Positions 23,269-26,104 of a stretch of 26,104 bases of DNA are shown here, piece after piece. Both the position numbers and the translations under genes were made by a program. Source of the DNA: Bacteroidota bacterium. Lineage in GTDB: Bacteria; Bacteroidota; Bacteroidia; Bacteroidales; Prolixibacteraceae. Each line of letters opens with the position of its first letter. Position 1 is the first letter of the stretch. The notes beneath the pieces were generated by a model. That model had not been told where the DNA came from. It did no database searches and worked only from the letters and a program-made list of their open reading frames with translations. The stretch is from the NCBI GenBank assembly GCA_030691295.1, contig JAUYEQ010000463.1, positions 1 through 26,104 on the forward strand, given 5' to 3'.

Positions 23269-25344
23269 TCAATGTTGGTAGTCGCCTACTCTTTTTGTGT
23301 CCTTTTCAATTAAATAGTCCAGATTATACATTGGCCGTTCGAGGTTGTACGGGATAGGCTTTCTGCTAAACTTCTGGAAATGCAACAAACAGGCGTCTTT
23401 CCATTCGAGAGCATTGAGGCTTTGGTCGCGCAGTCTTCTCTGAACATCCACAAATCGTTCACGGTCAACAAATCGTTCTGCCTGATCCCAAACCTGTTGG
23501 AACCGGCGAACCTGCTGTACACCACCGTCATAATGATAGCACAACTCATCCCACAACGATCGGCCACTTTTCATTTTATAATCCCAAGGCAAGTGATGGA
23601 ACCACAAAAGGTAAGCCTCGGGACAAGTTGCCGGATTGCTATAAACAGAACGAAGCGGTTCCTGATATTGGCTGAGGTTGTTACTGCCGGTACTCGTCCG
23701 ATCGAATCCAATTCCCAGCGAATCAGCCTGATGATAGTACGGAGGAGTCCAGTCTTTTCGCATTCCTTTGGGCGCCCACCATGGGCCGGGACCGTAATGT
23801 CCATTTGCTGAAAAAATATGGTGCAATCCCAATGGCATCATGAAATCAACAATCGCTTCGCGACTCTCCAACATCATCTGTTTCACCGGCGACAGAAAAT
23901 TCAGGTTCCAGTCGATAGCGGAATCATCTTTATTATCAGTTGTTTTTCCAAAAGTTAGTTTGATCCATTCATCGGCAATCTGTTCACTTTTCATTGAGCT
24001 GTTCCAGGCCAAACGACCAAAGGCATACCAGTTCGACTGGCCAAAATGATGTCCGCACCAGTTGGCGTCCAGACCAATATTGGCGACTCCTGCAATTGCC
24101 GTCCCGAATATTCGGGACTGCGGAAAAATACTTCCGTCGGTACATCGGGCAACCGTGCTACCGGCACCTTCCTGGTAAGTATCGCTTTGCAAGAATTCTT
24201 CCCACATAGGCGCCAAAAAGGCCAGATGAACGGAATGCCCCAGATATTCCTGGGTGATTTGCAATTCGGGCATTACCGTTGTTTTTTTCATGGCGCCAAA
24301 AAGCGGGCTGAATGGTTCGCGCGGTTGAAAGTCAATCGGGCCATTTTTTACCTGAATAATCACATTGTCGCGAAACTGTCCGTCGAATGGCATAAATTCC
24401 AGGTACGCCTGTTTTGCCCGATCTTCGTCTGAAGCGCTGTAAACAAAAGCCCGCCACATCACGATTCCACCAAACGGATTGAGGGCATCGGCCAGCATAT
24501 TGGCTCCATCGGCATGGGTGCGTCCAAAATCCTGAGGTCCGGGTTGGCCTTCGCTATTGGCTTTCACCAGAAATCCGCCAAAATCAGGAATAAGGTTATA
24601 AATTTCTTTTGCTTTGTCTTTCCACCATTGGGCAACTTCAGGATTTAGCGGATCGGAAGTTTTTAAGCCACCAATCTGCGCAGGCGAAGAAAATATAACT
24701 GAAAGGTATGTTTTGATTCTGTATGGACGAAGAACTTCGGCAATAGCTTTTACCCGTTGCAGATAATCGCTGGTCAGCATCAGATGTGATGCATTTACGT
24801 TATTGAGTACCGATCCATTTATGCCAATTGAAGCATTGGCACGGGCATATTCAAGCCAAAGGGTTTTGTCGGTTTCGGTGACGGTAAACGCATCGCCCTT
24901 GCGCCAGAAAATAGAAAGACCGGCATAACCGCGCTCAATCGAGCCGTCAAGATTGTCCCAATGGTTTAGTATCCGGCGGTCGTAGGAAGGATTACAAATT
25001 TCCTCCTGAATGTCTTCTCCGGTTTGCTGACGGCGCAATAGCTCGTAAACACCATACAAAATCCCATTTTCGGTATTGGCCTGAATGGTGTTTTTACTGA
25101 TTCTGAACCCATCTCCGCGAATAGCTTTGTCGGCCTTGATTACAAGATTCACAGAGGTTCCCATCTCTCCCCTCCATCCGTTCTGAAGTTCCTGTTTGGC
25201 GATTGTCAAGGTTGGTGAGTTTTTGGCACAAACCACATTCACCGGTTTTGTACTTGAGTTACGAAGCCAAAGCTTATGCCCATCCTCTGCGTATAAGCAA
25301 AGGGTCAGAAAAATCAGGATAATAATGCCGTATATTTTTTTCAT
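23269..25344 (-). CDS. GH67 alpha-glucuronidase
   Basis: A 691-aa exported enzyme that removes (4-O-methyl-)glucuronic acid from the end of xylo-oligosaccharides. The start chosen is the ATG at 25344, because it gives a clean signal peptide (MKKIYGIIILIFLTLCLYA); the ATG at 25371 would add nine hydrophilic residues from a repeat-like spacer. A GH67 N-terminal domain is followed by the barrel (NHWDNLDGSIERGYAG) and a C-terminal helical domain. Catalytic residues by spacing to the Cellvibrio enzyme: E265 in VKANSEGQPGP (acid), D338 in VKNGPIDFQ and E366 in QITQEYLG. The 73- and 28-residue spacings are those of the family. It is 63 nt after the GH97-like gene. It acts on products of the GH10 enzyme. 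Confidence 0.95.
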   Translation of the reverse strand: MKKIYGIIILIFLTLCLYAEDGHKLWLRNSSTKPVNVVCAKNSPTLTIAKQELQNGWRGEMGTSVNLVIKADKAIRGDGFRISKNTIQANTENGILYGVYELLRRQQTGEDIQEEICNPSYDRRILNHWDNLDGSIERGYAGLSIFWRKGDAFTVTETDKTLWLEYARANASIGINGSVLNNVNASHLMLTSDYLQRVKAIAEVLRPYRIKTYLSVIFSSPAQIGGLKTSDPLNPEVAQWWKDKAKEIYNLIPDFGGFLVKANSEGQPGPQDFGRTHADGANMLADALNPFGGIVMWRAFVYSASDEDRAKQAYLEFMPFDGQFRDNVIIQVKNGPIDFQPREPFSPLFGAMKKTTVMPELQITQEYLGHSVHLAFLAPMWEEFLQSDTYQEGAGSTVARCTDGSIFPQSRIFGTAIAGVANIGLDANWCGHHFGQSNWYAFGRLAWNSSMKSEQIADEWIKLTFGKTTDNKDDSAIDWNLNFLSPVKQMMLESREAIVDFMMPLGLHHIFSANGHYGPGPWWAPKGMRKDWTPPYYHQADSLGIGFDRTSTGSNNLSQYQEPLRSVYSNPATCPEAYLLWFHHLPWDYKMKSGRSLWDELCYHYDGGVQQVRRFQQVWDQAERFVDRERFVDVQRRLRDQSLNALEWKDACLLHFQKFSRKPIPYNLERPMYNLDYLIEKDTKRVGDYQH

Positions 25345-25358
25345 AGGTTTATGATTTG

Positions 25359-25394
25359 AAGCCCCCTCCAAACCTCCCCCAAAAGGGGAGGCTT
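25359..25394. repeat. GC-rich palindromic spacer between GH97-like and GH67 genes
   Basis: CCTCCCC (25373-25379) and GGGGAGG (25385-25391) can pair, next to a further GCCCCCTCC block (25361-25369). This C/G-homopurine spacer type recurs between genes in many Bacteroidota genomes (from memory). It lacks a T-tract on the minus strand, so I do not call it a terminator. Confidence 0.5.
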
Positions 25395-25407
25395 AAGAAA
25401 AGCAAGT

Positions 25408-26104
25408 TCAGAATTGCGACGATATAAGTAAAACCCCGCCATTGACAGGAATCGTCAATTCGATTTCCTGTTTCTTATTCATTTTAGTCGTTGAAACTTT
25501 ACCGTTTAACAGGTCGCCGTCACTATACAACCGGAGTTCTGCTCCAGCCTGAAGCATTGGTAGTTTGACATTCAGTTTCAACGGTTCCTTTTGGGCATTG
25601 ATACCTGCAACGTACCATTTCACACCATGCCGACGGGCCAGCACTACATATTTTCCAGGATAACCGTCGATCAAGCGAACTTCGTCCCAGGTTGTAGGCA
25701 CTTCTTTCATAAAGCTGATGGCCCATTCGGGAGCGTCGGTCAGGTTATTGGGTGCCAAAGCGAAATGCTGAACACCACTTTGAAACAAAACAGCTGTTGC
25801 CAAAGCGTAAACATCGGAAGTGATTCGTTTGGAACCCCTGCCCTGAGTGTTATTGGCATTGTAGAACTTATTGAGGGCACTTCCGCCAAAGTCCATGCTG
25901 CCCACTGCGTTGCGTATAAACGGATGCAGGCAGCCATTGAACGCTTCGTTGTCGCAACTGCGCTGGCCAAAATGGAGGTTTTCGCTGGCCAAAACGGCTT
26001 CGCTTGCTGCAAAATTGGGATACATACGTTCCCATCCGCGCGGCAAGGTGCATCCATGGAAAATGACCATAATGCCGAAATCATTGGCATCGTACAAAAT
26101 ATCT
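25408..26104 (-). CDS. GH97-like alpha-glycosidase, C-terminal part (gene continues beyond the window)
   Basis: The visible 232 residues run off the right edge in frame, so the start, signal peptide and most of the barrel are not seen. Recognisable elements are VIFHGCTLPRGWERMYPN, HPFIRNAVGSMDFGG (the PFTRN..GPMDYTP-like block of GH97), a barrel end (VRLIDGYPGKYVVLARRHG) and a C-terminal beta-sandwich (LYSDGDL ... IPVNGGVLLISS). GH97 members are alpha-glucosidases or alpha-galactosidases, inverting or retaining depending on residues not in view. It is the most upstream gene visible in the hemicellulose locus, 63 nt before GH67. The family call rests on motif memory; the exact specificity is unknown. 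Confidence 0.75.
   Translation of the reverse strand, partial: DILYDANDFGIMVIFHGCTLPRGWERMYPNFAASEAVLASENLHFGQRSCDNEAFNGCLHPFIRNAVGSMDFGGSALNKFYNANNTQGRGSKRITSDVYALATAVLFQSGVQHFALAPNNLTDAPEWAISFMKEVPTTWDEVRLIDGYPGKYVVLARRHGVKWYVAGINAQKEPLKLNVKLPMLQAGAELRLYSDGDLLNGKVSTTKMNKKQEIELTIPVNGGVLLISSQF

Noticed and set aside
25345..25371. Upstream ATG giving nine extra residues on GH67
   Set aside because: The added residues come from the palindromic spacer and would mask the signal peptide; the ATG at 25344 is preferred.

Overview
This window looks like the chromosome of a Bacteroidota organism, probably a free-living or gut polysaccharide degrader in or near the Marinilabiliales/Prolixibacteraceae (genus not determinable). 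The evidence is a Bacteroidota-type promoter (TTTG, 18 nt, TAnnTTTG) in front of the ilv leader, weak or absent Shine-Dalgarno sites, a type IX secretion C-terminal sorting signal, A/T-rich spacers, and the glycoside-hydrolase repertoire (GH95, GH97, GH67, GH43, GH10, GH9). Every gene I can support lies on the minus strand, so transcription runs from high to low coordinates. No tRNA, rRNA, CRISPR array or transposase gene was seen.

Region 1 (1-4.5 kb) is branched-chain amino acid synthesis in the order leader peptide, ilvD, ilvB, ilvN. The ilvD leader holds what looks like a complete translational attenuator. A 21-codon peptide has 12 Ile/Val/Leu residues. It is followed by mutually exclusive 1:2 and 2:3 pairings and a perfect 12-bp terminator with a U8 tail.

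Region 2 (4.6-13.9 kb) is a signalling cluster built around cobalamin. In transcription order it holds a receiver/7xPAS/histidine kinase of 1294 aa; a methyltransferase-type corrinoid protein (DxHxxG); a histidine kinase with a Cys-rich, DUF1638-like N-terminal domain; a second B12-binding protein with the W-x9-EH signature of CarH/LitR photoreceptors but no DNA-binding domain; and a small helical protein. The small protein is followed by broken histidine-kinase pieces in different frames. I see no response regulator with an output domain. This is the best candidate for a poorly described system: B12-based (light, redox or methyl-state) sensing coupled to kinases.

Region 3 (14.1-26.1 kb) is a hemicellulose locus. 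In transcription order it holds a GH97-like enzyme (cut by the window edge), a GH67 alpha-glucuronidase, a broken GH9, a GH43 with a C-terminal beta-sandwich, a tannase/feruloyl-esterase-family enzyme, a GH10 xylanase lipoprotein, a GH95 fucosidase-family enzyme, and the remnant of a T9SS-exported protein. Together these enzymes would strip glucuronic acid, arabinose/xylose, ester and fucose/galactose decorations and cut the backbone of a complex glucuronoarabinoxylan. No SusC/SusD pair or regulator for the locus is in view.

Two roughly 207-bp inverted-repeat units with shared arms lie at 8991-9196 and 21894-22101, with a solo arm at 8817-8896. Three genes (a histidine kinase, GH9 and the T9SS protein) appear damaged, at least two of them by internal deletions that change frame. 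That means either active gene decay or mis-assembly, and the point should be settled before biology is built on these loci.
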